Origin: Paraburkholderia phenoliruptrix
Lineage (GTDB): Bacteria > Pseudomonadota > Gammaproteobacteria > Burkholderiales > Burkholderiaceae
Direction: 5' to 3'
Assembly: GCF_902859825.1 (NCBI RefSeq)
Contig: NZ_CADIKB010000026.1
Coordinates: 35,011 to 99,010, forward strand
Length of the DNA: 64,000 nt
Positions 8,387 to 16,240 of this stretch are shown in pieces (position 1 is the stretch's first letter; every line of letters starts with the position of its first letter). Below the pieces are notes generated by a model that searched no databases, was not told the origin of the DNA, and was given only the letters and a program-made list of their open reading frames with translations. The position numbers were made by a program, and so were the translations under genes.

Positions 8387-9293
8387 CGCGTGGGTCACGC
8401 TGAATTCCGACACCGGTCCGGACGATTCGGAGCCGGCCGAGCCGTCTCGCGAGCGCTCCAAGTCCGCTCGCGCTAGCCGCACATCATCCGCGAAAAAATC
8501 CGCTGAAGCCGGCGCCGCAGCCGGCGATCCGGCGCACAAGGCGCCAGCCCGCAAGTCGTCGCGCGGGGGCGCAGCTTCCGAATACCGGATCGCCGAGCAG
8601 CCCGCCTTCGTTCTGCATAGCTATCCGTACCGTGAGACGAGTCTGATCATCGACGTGCTGTCGCGCGATCACGGGCGTCTCGCGCTCGTCGCAAAGGGCG
8701 CGAAGCGGCCGCACTCGGCATTGCGCGGCGTCTTGCAGACGTTCCAGCCGCTCGCGCTGTCATGGTCGGGCAAGTCGGAAGTGCGCACGCTCACCGGCGC
8801 CGAATGGGTCGGCGGCATGCTGCCTCTGACCGGCGACGCGCTCCTGTGCGGTTTCTACGTGAACGAGCTGCTCGTCAAGTTCTGTGCGCGCGAAGATCCG
8901 CATCCGCAACTCTTCCATCACTACGTGGTCACCATGACGCGCCTCGCGCACGACGAGCCGCCGGTCCAGGTGCTCCGCTCCTTCGAGCGCGTGCTGTTGC
9001 GCGAGACCGGTTACGCGATGTCGCTGGATCGCACGGTCGCGCGCAGAGCCGTCGAAGCCGGTGGCCGCTACGTGTTCGACCCGGAACGCGGCGTGCGCGA
9101 AGCCTCCGGCGACTTGCCGGCGCAATGGCCGGTGGTCGCAGGCCAGACCTTGCTCGATATGGAAAAGGACGATTACCATCGAGCGCAGACCGTGGCGCAA
9201 AGCAAAACGCTGATGCGCTTTCTGCTCAACACTTATCTTGGCGGCACGCCGCTCGCGACGCGCCAGATTCTGATCGACTTGCAGAACTTATGA
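8373..9293 (+). CDS. recO: DNA repair protein RecO with an N-terminal tail
   Basis: RecO loads RecA onto SSB-coated gaps together with RecR. The conserved OB-fold begins with FVLHSYPYRETSLIIDVLSR and is followed by LVAKGAKRP. Before it stands about 70 residues rich in Ser/Ala/Lys/Arg/Glu that typical RecO proteins lack. Two starts are possible: 8352 (weak RBS) and 8373 (AGGA about 10 nt upstream). I chose 8373; both overlap the end of era. The stop TGA overlaps the pdxJ ATG, so translation is coupled. Confidence 0.93.
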   Translation: MGTNDAWVTLNSDTGPDDSEPAEPSRERSKSARASRTSSAKKSAEAGAAAGDPAHKAPARKSSRGGAASEYRIAEQPAFVLHSYPYRETSLIIDVLSRDHGRLALVAKGAKRPHSALRGVLQTFQPLALSWSGKSEVRTLTGAEWVGGMLPLTGDALLCGFYVNELLVKFCAREDPHPQLFHHYVVTMTRLAHDEPPVQVLRSFERVLLRETGYAMSLDRTVARRAVEAGGRYVFDPERGVREASGDLPAQWPVVAGQTLLDMEKDDYHRAQTVAQSKTLMRFLLNTYLGGTPLATRQILIDLQNL

Positions 9294-10054
9294 GCTTCTT
9301 CCTAACGTCGCCGAATGTGATCGATCTCGGTGTGAATATCGACCACGTCGCCACGCTGCGCAACGCGCGCGGCACCTCGTATCCGGATCCGATCCGCGCC
9401 GCGCTGATGGCGGAAGAGGCCGGCGCCGACGCCATCACGCTGCATTTGCGCGAGGACCGCCGCCATATCGTCGACGCCGACGTGCGCGCGCTGCGTCCGC
9501 TCCTGAAGATGCGGATGAACCTCGAATGCGCGGTCACGCAGGAAATGCTCGACATCGCCTGCGAGGTGCAGCCGCACGACGTTTGCCTCGTGCCGGAAAA
9601 GCGCCAGGAATTGACGACCGAGGGCGGGCTCGATGTGGCCGGCCAGTTCGAGGCCGTGCGCGCCGCATGCCGGCAACTGGCGGACGCGAACTCGCGCGTG
9701 TCGCTCTTCATCGATCCGGACGAAACGCAGATTCGCGCCGCGCACGAGGCCGGCGCGCCGGTGATCGAGCTGCATACCGGGCGCTACGCCGAAGCCCACG
9801 ACCCCGCGGAACAGCAGCGCGAATACGAGCGCGTGGTCCGCGCGGTCGAGTTCGGCGCGACGCTCGGCATCAAGGTCAATGCCGGGCACGGCCTGCACTA
9901 CACGAACGTCCAGCAGATCGCGGCAATCGACGGCATTGTCGAGCTGAACATCGGTCATGCGATCGTCGCGCACGCGATTTTCGCCGGTTGGGACAACGCG
10001 GTGCGCGAGATGAAGGCGATCATGGTGGCCGCGCGTCTCGGCGCGCGCGCCTGA
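9290..10054 (+). CDS. pdxJ: pyridoxine 5'-phosphate synthase
   Basis: 254 residues. PdxJ condenses 3-amino-2-oxopropyl phosphate with deoxyxylulose 5-phosphate to make pyridoxine phosphate in the DXP-dependent vitamin B6 route. The N-terminus LGVNIDHVATLRNARGT, HLREDRRHI, and the later motifs NLECAVT, ELHTGRYA and NAGHGLHY are family hallmarks of this TIM barrel. Its ATG overlaps the recO stop (ATGA), and its stop touches a possible upstream acpS start. Confidence 0.97.
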   Translation: MSFFLTSPNVIDLGVNIDHVATLRNARGTSYPDPIRAALMAEEAGADAITLHLREDRRHIVDADVRALRPLLKMRMNLECAVTQEMLDIACEVQPHDVCLVPEKRQELTTEGGLDVAGQFEAVRAACRQLADANSRVSLFIDPDETQIRAAHEAGAPVIELHTGRYAEAHDPAEQQREYERVVRAVEFGATLGIKVNAGHGLHYTNVQQIAAIDGIVELNIGHAIVAHAIFAGWDNAVREMKAIMVAARLGARA

Positions 10055-10080
10055 TGCCGTCGCGAGGGCCACTAACGCAT

Positions 10081-10521
10081 ATGGCGATCTACGGTATCGG
10101 GACGGACATCGTGCAGGTGAGCCGCGTCGCGGCGGTCATGCAGCGCACCAACGGCCGCTTCGCCGAGAAAGTGCTCGGTCCCGACGAACTGCGCGTCTAT
10201 CACGCACGCCACGCACGTTCGGCGGCGCGCGGCCTCGCGTTTCTCGCCACGCGTTTTTCGGCGAAGGAAGCGTTCTCCAAAGCGATCGGTCTCGGCATGC
10301 ATTGGCCGATGACATGGCGCGCGCTGCAAACGCTCAACAAGCCGAGCGGCGAGCCGATGGTGGTCGCATCCGGCGAACTCGCCGAATGGCTCGACGCGCG
10401 CGGCATCACGGCGCGCGTCACGATCAGCGACGAGCGCGACTATGCGGTGTCGTTCGTGATCGCCGAAACCACGCGCGTCGACGAGGCGGGCGGCGCGCAG
10501 CCCTCGAGCGCCGCCGAATAA
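10081..10521 (+). CDS. acpS: holo-[acyl-carrier-protein] synthase
   Basis: 146 residues. It transfers 4'-phosphopantetheine from CoA to the serine of ACP. The motif IYGIGTDIVQVSR holds the Mg-binding Asp near the N-terminus, and FSAKEAFSKAIG holds the conserved Glu and Lys. An in-frame ATG at 10054 overlaps the pdxJ stop and would add nine residues; I prefer 10081 because family members begin at this point. The order pdxJ-acpS is conserved from E. coli to Burkholderia. Confidence 0.95.
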   Translation: MAIYGIGTDIVQVSRVAAVMQRTNGRFAEKVLGPDELRVYHARHARSAARGLAFLATRFSAKEAFSKAIGLGMHWPMTWRALQTLNKPSGEPMVVASGELAEWLDARGITARVTISDERDYAVSFVIAETTRVDEAGGAQPSSAAE

Positions 10522-10588
10522 CAACTCCGGGGCGCGGCCCGCGCGGCCGCGTCTTTTCCTGCTGCACGCATTCTTCCAACGGAATTCG

Positions 10589-11617
10589 ATGAAAACCATT
10601 CCTGGACCGGTCATGCTCGACGTGGTCGGCAAAACGCTGAACGACGACGACAAGCGCCGCCTTGCTCACCCGATGACCGGCGGCGTGATCCTGTTCGCGC
10701 GCCACTACGAAAGCCGCGCGCAACTCATCGCGTTGACTGATTCGATCCGCGCGATTCGCGAGGATCTGCTGATTGCCGTCGATCACGAAGGCGGGCGCGT
10801 GCAGCGCTTCCGCACGGACGGCTTCACAGTGCTTCCGGCCATGGGCAAGCTCGGCGCGCTATGGGACAGCGACGTGCTGCATGCCACCAAGGTCGCCACT
10901 GCGGTCGGCTATATCCTTGCATCGGAGCTGCGCGCTTGCGGGATCGACATGAGCTTTACGCCAGTGCTCGACCTGAACTACGGTCAGTCGCAGGTGATCG
11001 GCGATCGCGCGTTCCACAGCGATCCGCGCGTGGTGACGCTGCTCGCGAAAAGCCTCAACCACGGTCTTGCGCTTGCCGGCATGAGCAACTGCGGCAAGCA
11101 TTTCCCGGGGCATGGTTTCGCGCATGCGGATTCGCACGTCGCGATGCCTGTCGACGACCGTTCGCTCGACGACATCCTGCGCGACGACGTCGCGCCTTAT
11201 GACTGGCTAGGCCTCGCGCTCGGCTCGGTGATTCCGGCGCATGTGGTGTATCCGCAAGTCGATTCGAAGCCGGCGGGTTTTTCGCGCGTGTGGCTGCAGG
11301 ACATTCTGCGCGGCAAGCTGCGTTTCGAGGGCGCGATTTTCAGCGACGACCTTTCGATGGAAGCCGCGCGGCAGGGCGGCACGCTCACCGAAGGCGCGAC
11401 TGCCGCGCTGCAAGCCGGCTGCGACATGGTGCTGATCTGCAATCAGCCCGACCAGGCTGAAAAGGTGCTGGACGAGTTGCGCTTTACGCCGTCGAAGGAA
11501 TCGCAGCAGCGCTTGAAGCGCATGCGGGCCCGCGGCAAGCCGCTCAAGTGGAGCAAGCTGATCGCGCAGCCGCAGTATCTGCAAGCGCAGGCGCTGCTGC
11601 GCAGCGTGTTCGCCTGA
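10589..11617 (+). CDS. nagZ: beta-N-acetylhexosaminidase NagZ (muropeptide recycling)
   Basis: Glycoside hydrolase family 3, 342 residues. It removes GlcNAc from 1,6-anhydro-MurNAc peptides in the cytoplasm. The hallmark motif KHFPGHGFAHADSH is present, as is VDHEGGRVQRF near residue 60 and FSDDLSMEAA with the catalytic Asp. No signal peptide is seen, as expected. It is the last gene of the rightward run and is followed by a strong terminator. Confidence 0.97.
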   Translation: MKTIPGPVMLDVVGKTLNDDDKRRLAHPMTGGVILFARHYESRAQLIALTDSIRAIREDLLIAVDHEGGRVQRFRTDGFTVLPAMGKLGALWDSDVLHATKVATAVGYILASELRACGIDMSFTPVLDLNYGQSQVIGDRAFHSDPRVVTLLAKSLNHGLALAGMSNCGKHFPGHGFAHADSHVAMPVDDRSLDDILRDDVAPYDWLGLALGSVIPAHVVYPQVDSKPAGFSRVWLQDILRGKLRFEGAIFSDDLSMEAARQGGTLTEGATAALQAGCDMVLICNQPDQAEKVLDELRFTPSKESQQRLKRMRARGKPLKWSKLIAQPQYLQAQALLRSVFA

Positions 11618-11640
11618 GCGGCAAGCGGCGAGCGGTAGTC

Positions 11641-11675
11641 AAAAAAAACGGCGTCTCGAATGAGACGCCGTTTTT
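11641..11675. terminator. bidirectional terminator between convergent nagZ and response regulator genes
   Basis: An 11-bp perfect stem, AACGGCGTCTC (11647-11657) with GAGACGCCGTT (11662-11672), and a GAAT loop. It is flanked by eight A on the left and five T on the right, so it can work on both strands. Confidence 0.92.
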
Positions 11676-11706
11676 GCATCCGATGCCCGGAGGCGGCCGG
11701 CTCGCG

Positions 11707-13089
11707 TCAGTTCAGCCGCATTCGCTGCAGCTTGTTATAGAGCGTTTTGGGACTGATGCCGAGGAGCGACGCCGCCCGATGGCGCGTGCCGCCAACCGCG
11801 TCGAGCGTCGCCCGAATCAGCATTTCTTCGACGTCCGCGAGCGGCGTGCCGACCGTGACCTGCACACGGCTGCCGTTCAGATCGCGGCCATTGACGGAGC
11901 CGGCTTCGTCCGCGCGCAACGATTCGAGCACGTCGCCCGACGCGTGATACGCCCGCCGCACGCGGTCCTCGAGCTCGCGCACGTTGCCCGGCCATTCGTA
12001 GCTCAGGCATTCGCGCAGGAAATTCGGCCCGATCTGTTTCGCGATCTCGGACGCGCCGCGCGCGGCAGCGTCGTGATTCAGTTCGTCGACGATAGCCTGC
12101 GCGATCAGCGCCGGATCTTCGCCGCGCTCGCGCAACGGAGGCAGTGTCACCGCCGCGGCTTCGAGGCGCAGCGCCAGATCTTCGTGCAGGCTGCCGTCGG
12201 CCACCGCAGCGCGCGGCACTTTGCGCGTCGACGCGATCAGACGGAAGTCGGTCACCACCTGGCTCGTCCCGCCGACGCGCATGAAAGTCTGCGAATCGAG
12301 CGCGCGCAGCAGTGCCTCCTGCTGCGCACGCGGCAACTCCGCGATTTCGTCGATGAAAAGGGTGCCGCCGCTCGCCTGCTCGAACAGGCCCGGCTCGCGC
12401 TGTTCCGCGCCGCTGAACGCGCCGCGTTCGTGGCCGAACAACACGCTGTCGAGCGAACGGAGCGCCGGGGGGCCGCCCGCGCCGCGGCAGTCGAGCGTGA
12501 CGAACGGACCTTTGCGGCGCCGGCTCATGTCGTGCATCGTGCGGGCCGCGACCTGCTTGCCGGTGCCGGCTTCGCCCGAAATGAGCACGGCGGCTTCCGT
12601 CGGCGCGATGTGTTCGATCGTGTCGTAGACGTGCTGCATGGCCGGACTGCGGCCGAGCATCGAGCCGAAGCGGCCGAGTTGACGCAGCGACGCGCGCAGC
12701 GTCTGCACTTCCTCGGTCAGCTCGTACGGACGCGGAATGCGCGCGAGCAGGCTGCGCAGCCGCGGAATGTTCACCGGCTTCAGCAGATAGTCCCAGATGC
12801 CGTGCCGCAATCCCTCGATCGCGCTTTCGACGGTCGCGTTGCCGGTCATCACGATGACGGGCAGGGCGCCGCCCGGCGGATGCGCGGGCAAATGCTGCAA
12901 CAGGTCGAGGCCGCTGCCGTCGGGCAGATTCAGGTCGACGAGCACGACGTCGGGAATGAAGCGCGTCAGCGCGGCCCGCGCTTCGGCGATGGTCGTCGCC
13001 GTGTCGACGGAGAAGCCGTCGGCGGCAAGAATGGCGGACAGGCCCGACAGGCTATTGGGATCGTCTTCAACAATCAGGGCGTGTGGCAT
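11707..13089 (-). CDS. sigma-54-type response regulator (NtrC-like) with non-canonical GAFSGA loop
   Basis: 460 residues in three parts. The receiver domain (1-115) has acidic residues Asp9/Asp10, phospho-acceptor Asp52 (LVDLNLPDGSG) and Lys104. The AAA+ domain has Walker A GEAGTGKQ (172-179) and Walker B GTLFIDEI (242-249). A Fis-type helix-turn-helix sits at the end (HRAASLLGISPKTLYNKLQ). Deviations: the sigma-54 contact loop reads GAFSGA (223-228) instead of GAFTGA, and the region that is usually FREDLYYRL reads LHEDLALRL. No histidine kinase gene is adjacent, so its partner and targets are unknown. It could still activate sigma-54 promoters. Confidence 0.85.
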   Translation of the reverse strand: MPHALIVEDDPNSLSGLSAILAADGFSVDTATTIAEARAALTRFIPDVVLVDLNLPDGSGLDLLQHLPAHPPGGALPVIVMTGNATVESAIEGLRHGIWDYLLKPVNIPRLRSLLARIPRPYELTEEVQTLRASLRQLGRFGSMLGRSPAMQHVYDTIEHIAPTEAAVLISGEAGTGKQVAARTMHDMSRRRKGPFVTLDCRGAGGPPALRSLDSVLFGHERGAFSGAEQREPGLFEQASGGTLFIDEIAELPRAQQEALLRALDSQTFMRVGGTSQVVTDFRLIASTRKVPRAAVADGSLHEDLALRLEAAAVTLPPLRERGEDPALIAQAIVDELNHDAAARGASEIAKQIGPNFLRECLSYEWPGNVRELEDRVRRAYHASGDVLESLRADEAGSVNGRDLNGSRVQVTVGTPLADVEEMLIRATLDAVGGTRHRAASLLGISPKTLYNKLQRMRLN

Positions 13090-13444
13090 GGCGAGCGCAA
13101 CTTATTAAATGGATGAAAGACCTGCTTCTGCGCGCCCGGAGCGGGGCGTGCGGCGCGGGCGCGATGGCTGGCCGGTACTGTCGGTCGGATACGTCGCCAC
13201 GCGCGCTGCCTCGATGGAGTCGGCGCGGCAGCGGCCCTCCAGTCGGCATGAGTGCGGTATCCGGCTGGTATGACGCCGGGCGATGCGGGCGGCGAGTCGA
13301 CTCACGTAGTTCTGGTCCTTTGTTGCAGCAAAAGGGCGATTCGCGACTCCCTGCTCCGCGTCGGGCCGCCCGTCGGAATCCGCCGGCGCCCTCGCGGCCA
13401 CGATGTGAAGGCAAGGGCGCCGGTACCTACCTCACTTTCTCGCG
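13090..13444. other. 355-bp intergenic region, no gene seen
   Basis: Lies downstream of the csbD-like gene and upstream of the response regulator, both on the minus strand. It must hold the regulator's promoter. I see no convincing -35/-10, sigma-54 -24/-12 element, RNA gene or coding frame. Confidence 0.5.
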
Positions 13445-13651
13445 TCAGATATCCCGGTTGCTGTCGAAAAAGCGGCGCACTTCACGCTCCGCTTCTTCGC
13501 GGGTCTTGCCGTAACGTTCCTGGATCAGGCCGGCCAGACGATCGGCGCGGCCTTCGGCCTTCGTCAGTTCGTCGTCGGTCAGCTCGCCCCATGCCGCCTT
13601 GGCTTTGCCAACCAGTTGCTTCCACTTGCCTTCCGCGATGTCGTTGTTCAT
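13445..13651 (-). CDS. CsbD-family stress protein
   Basis: 68 residues, mostly helical and charged. The start MNNDIAEGKWKQLVGKAK followed by WGELTDDELTKAEGRADRLAG is the CsbD family pattern. Members are general-stress proteins (sigma-B in Bacillus, stationary phase in proteobacteria) without a known biochemical activity. It stands alone, with 260 bp upstream and 355 bp downstream free of genes. Confidence 0.9.
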   Translation of the reverse strand: MNNDIAEGKWKQLVGKAKAAWGELTDDELTKAEGRADRLAGLIQERYGKTREEAEREVRRFFDSNRDI

Positions 13652-13829
13652 CTCGCATCTCCGCAGTCGAGAAACATAAGGTAAGTGTTGACTAGCATGA
13701 CTTGTGCCAATGCGTTTTGGCTTGCTAGATCAATGGCTTACCGGGCGAGAGCCGGCAAGAACGGGCGGCGGCGCCGGCAATTTTGAGAAAATTGCCGGTA
13801 AAGTTTTCCTCAAAGATACTCGGCGGCAC

Positions 13830-13861
13830 AAAAAAGAAAAAGCGCCCAATCTGGGCGCTTT
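13830..13861 (-). terminator. terminator of efp
   Basis: Stem AAAGCGCCCA (13839-13848) with TGGGCGCTTT (13852-13861) and a 3-nt loop. On the minus strand it is followed by a run of T (the A-rich stretch at 13830-13840). It stands about 50 bp after the efp stop. Confidence 0.85.
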
Positions 13862-13911
13862 CTTATTTTTTCTCAAGCGCGATGCGTCGCGCTAAGAGAG
13901 GTGGCCGGCGC

Positions 13912-14469
13912 TTAGGCGCGGCTGCGGTACTCGTGGGTACGCGTGTCGATTTCGATCTTGTCGCCGATGTTGCAGAAGAGCGGCACTTGCAGTTCGAAAC
14001 CCGTGTTGAGCTTGGCGTTCTTCAGCACCTTGCCCGACGACGTGTCGCCCTTGACAGCCGGTTCCGTATAGATGATTTCGCGGACCAGCGTGGTCGGCAG
14101 TTCGACGGAGATGGCCTTGTCGTTGTAGAAGACAACTTCGCAAGCCATGCCGTCTTCGAGGTAGTTCATTGCGTCGCCCATCATTTCGGCTTCGACTTCA
14201 TACTGGTTGTAGTCGGCGTCCATGAACACATACATCGGGTCGGCGAAGTAAGAGTACGTCACTTCCTTACGCTCGAGCACGACGACGTCGAACTTGTCGT
14301 CTGCCTTGTAGACGCTTTCCATGCCTGCGCCGGTCAGCAGGTTCTTGAACTTCATCTTGACGACGGCGGAGTTGCGGCCCGATTTGTTGTATTCGGCCTT
14401 TTGCACGACCATGGCGTCAGCGCCGATCATCACGACGTTGCCCGTGCGGAGTTCCTGTGCGGTCTTCAT
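13912..14469 (-). CDS. efp: elongation factor P (Arg32 type)
   Basis: 185 residues, three beta-barrel domains. EF-P rescues ribosomes stalled at polyproline stretches. The loop tip that reaches the peptidyl-transferase centre reads NKSGRNSA, with Arg at position 32, where lysine-type EF-Ps have Lys34. Arg32 is the residue rhamnosylated by EarP in Pseudomonas and beta-proteobacteria, and the earP gene is the next gene upstream on the same strand. Confidence 0.97.
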   Translation of the reverse strand: MKTAQELRTGNVVMIGADAMVVQKAEYNKSGRNSAVVKMKFKNLLTGAGMESVYKADDKFDVVVLERKEVTYSYFADPMYVFMDADYNQYEVEAEMMGDAMNYLEDGMACEVVFYNDKAISVELPTTLVREIIYTEPAVKGDTSSGKVLKNAKLNTGFELQVPLFCNIGDKIEIDTRTHEYRSRA

Positions 14470-14885
14470 AAAACTGTCCTGTACGAAATAAGTAGCTGTA
14501 ACTGGTGCTCAACGGCATACGGCGCAAGCGGCTTCGACGTTTCCGGCACCTCGCGCCGCGCCGGGACGGCCTGGCGGGAAGCGTGCATGAAGCGTGGCGG
14601 GCTTGCCGCGGGATTGGGTGGCGCTGTTGCCGACGTTGCCGCCGACGTTGCGACTGATGTTGCCTATTTAGCCGCCGCCACAGTGTCACAGCCCCACTAT
14701 CCCGCAGTCCGCCGCAGTCCGCCGCAGTCCGTTACCTGCTTTTTTACCCGATGCGGGCGTGTCCACGAGTGGCGCCGGTCGGCAGCGCGGTCCGGGCGCT
14801 TTTACGAGTTCGCTCGAACCCGCTTTCGACCAGGATTTTTGCTGCGATCGGGCCGCGCTTGCGTCGTCGGCCGTTGGATAACCGC
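14470..14885. other. 416-bp gap between earP and efp with short repeats
   Basis: No gene is visible. The middle contains GTTGCCGACGTTGCCGCC-like reiterations (about 14627-14662) and three tandem copies of a 10-bp unit (GCCGCAGTCC) at 14701-14730. The efp promoter should lie near its right-hand start, but I cannot pick a clear one. Confidence 0.5.
14701..14730. repeat. 3 x 10-bp tandem repeat
   Basis: Unit GCCGCAGTCC repeated three times (the first copy begins with C instead of G). It is a short direct repeat in the efp-earP gap and could be slippage-prone. Confidence 0.85.
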
Positions 14886-16088
14886 TTATTTTAACTGAGT
14901 TTTTGTGAACAAGGCCAGATTTCCCGCGAGGTCGCCCACTTGCGCCAGCTCGCCGGCCCATTCGACCGCGCGCCGCCGGAGCGCGGGAGCGTGACGGCAC
15001 AGCGCCGCCCAGTCGGGGACGCCGCCGCCGTTCCACGCGTGCCAGAAGCGCGCGAGCGCAGCGGCGGGCTCGGCGGCAAGCGTGCGCGCGTAGTGCGCTA
15101 GCGCGGCATCGAGTTTCGGCAGATGAGCGTCGTCGGCCTGCGGATAGATATGCCAGACGAATGGCCTCGCGGCCCACTGTGCGCGCACGAAGGAGTCCTC
15201 GCCGCGCACGAAGTTCAGGTCGCTCGCCCACAGCAGCGCGTCGTAGCCCGCCTGCTCCGTGAACGCGAGGCCGTGCGCGCTCAGCGCGCCGCGCTCCGCA
15301 TGGGCACCCGCGCCGAACGCAGGCAGCCCGAAAAAGCGCGCCAGCGCACCGGAAATGCGGCCCTCCGGCGCGAGCAGCACCACGGGTTCCGCGCTGTCGC
15401 GCCATTGTTCGAGGAGGCTGTCGACGGCGGGATTCTCATACGCGAAAAGCGATACGACGGTCGCGTCGGCGGGCGGCGCACGGCCGACGGTTTCGCGCCA
15501 CCAGGCATCGCGCGCGGCCGGCGATGCTTCGAACGCGGCGCGCGCGGCATCCAGATTCCGTTCCTTCAGCACGCCGCCCGTGCCCGGACCGAGTCCGGGA
15601 AAAAAGAACGTCTTGACGAGCGGATAGCGCGGATGCGGCGACGGCCGCAGATGAAAGTCGGCAACCCAGTCTTCGGCGCTCAGATATTCGAGGTTGATCC
15701 ACACGGGCGCGCGCTCGCGCTGCGCCATCGCCGCCACGTAGAGGGGCGGCAGCTCGCAGGCGAACGCCTCGATCACGACGTCGGCCGTCTCCAGCGTGTC
15801 GCCCGCGTGCGCGGGCGTATGCCAATGCTCGACGACGACGCCGGCGACCGTCTGCCGCGCGCGATCCGGCGCAAGCGACGGGCACAGCTTCTGGAACGCA
15901 TGCAGATCGTCGACGAAGACGCGCACCTGCCAGCCGTGCTCGGCGGCCAATTGCCGCGCAAGACGCCAGCACACGCCGATGTCGCCGAAATTGTCGATCA
16001 CCGCGCAGAAAATATCGCACGCAATGGCAGCGGCCGGTGGGCCCGGCGGCGCGGCGGGAGAGCCGGGGAGCGGCGCAGTGGAGGACAT
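14886..16088 (-). CDS. earP: EF-P arginine rhamnosyltransferase EarP
   Basis: 400 residues from the ATG at 16088 (the frame stays open upstream). EarP transfers rhamnose from dTDP-beta-L-rhamnose to Arg32 of EF-P. The N-terminal motif FCAVIDNFGDIGVCWRLARQ carries the two conserved Asp needed for catalysis. The C-terminal half has RGEDSFVRAQ and FVWHIYPQ, typical of the donor-binding site in this GT-B fold. Orientation and order match efp-earP pairs of other beta-proteobacteria, but a 416-bp gap separates them, so they may not share one transcript. Confidence 0.95.
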   Translation of the reverse strand: MSSTAPLPGSPAAPPGPPAAAIACDIFCAVIDNFGDIGVCWRLARQLAAEHGWQVRVFVDDLHAFQKLCPSLAPDRARQTVAGVVVEHWHTPAHAGDTLETADVVIEAFACELPPLYVAAMAQRERAPVWINLEYLSAEDWVADFHLRPSPHPRYPLVKTFFFPGLGPGTGGVLKERNLDAARAAFEASPAARDAWWRETVGRAPPADATVVSLFAYENPAVDSLLEQWRDSAEPVVLLAPEGRISGALARFFGLPAFGAGAHAERGALSAHGLAFTEQAGYDALLWASDLNFVRGEDSFVRAQWAARPFVWHIYPQADDAHLPKLDAALAHYARTLAAEPAAALARFWHAWNGGGVPDWAALCRHAPALRRRAVEWAGELAQVGDLAGNLALFTKTQLK

Positions 16089-16240
16089 GAGCAGGGCTCG
16101 GGCGGACGCGGAATGTTCTAAACTGGCGATTCTAAAGCACCTGTACGCAGCATCCGTCCAATTTTCGCGCGCCGGCCGCAACGCGGGCGCGCGTGCGGCG
16201 GCGCGACTCTTCGCGAGACCGTTCCACCCAGCCCATCTGC

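Noticed and set aside
13090..13444. Several overlapping short frames between the response regulator and csbD genes
   Set aside because: No RBS, mixed frames, no recognisable product.
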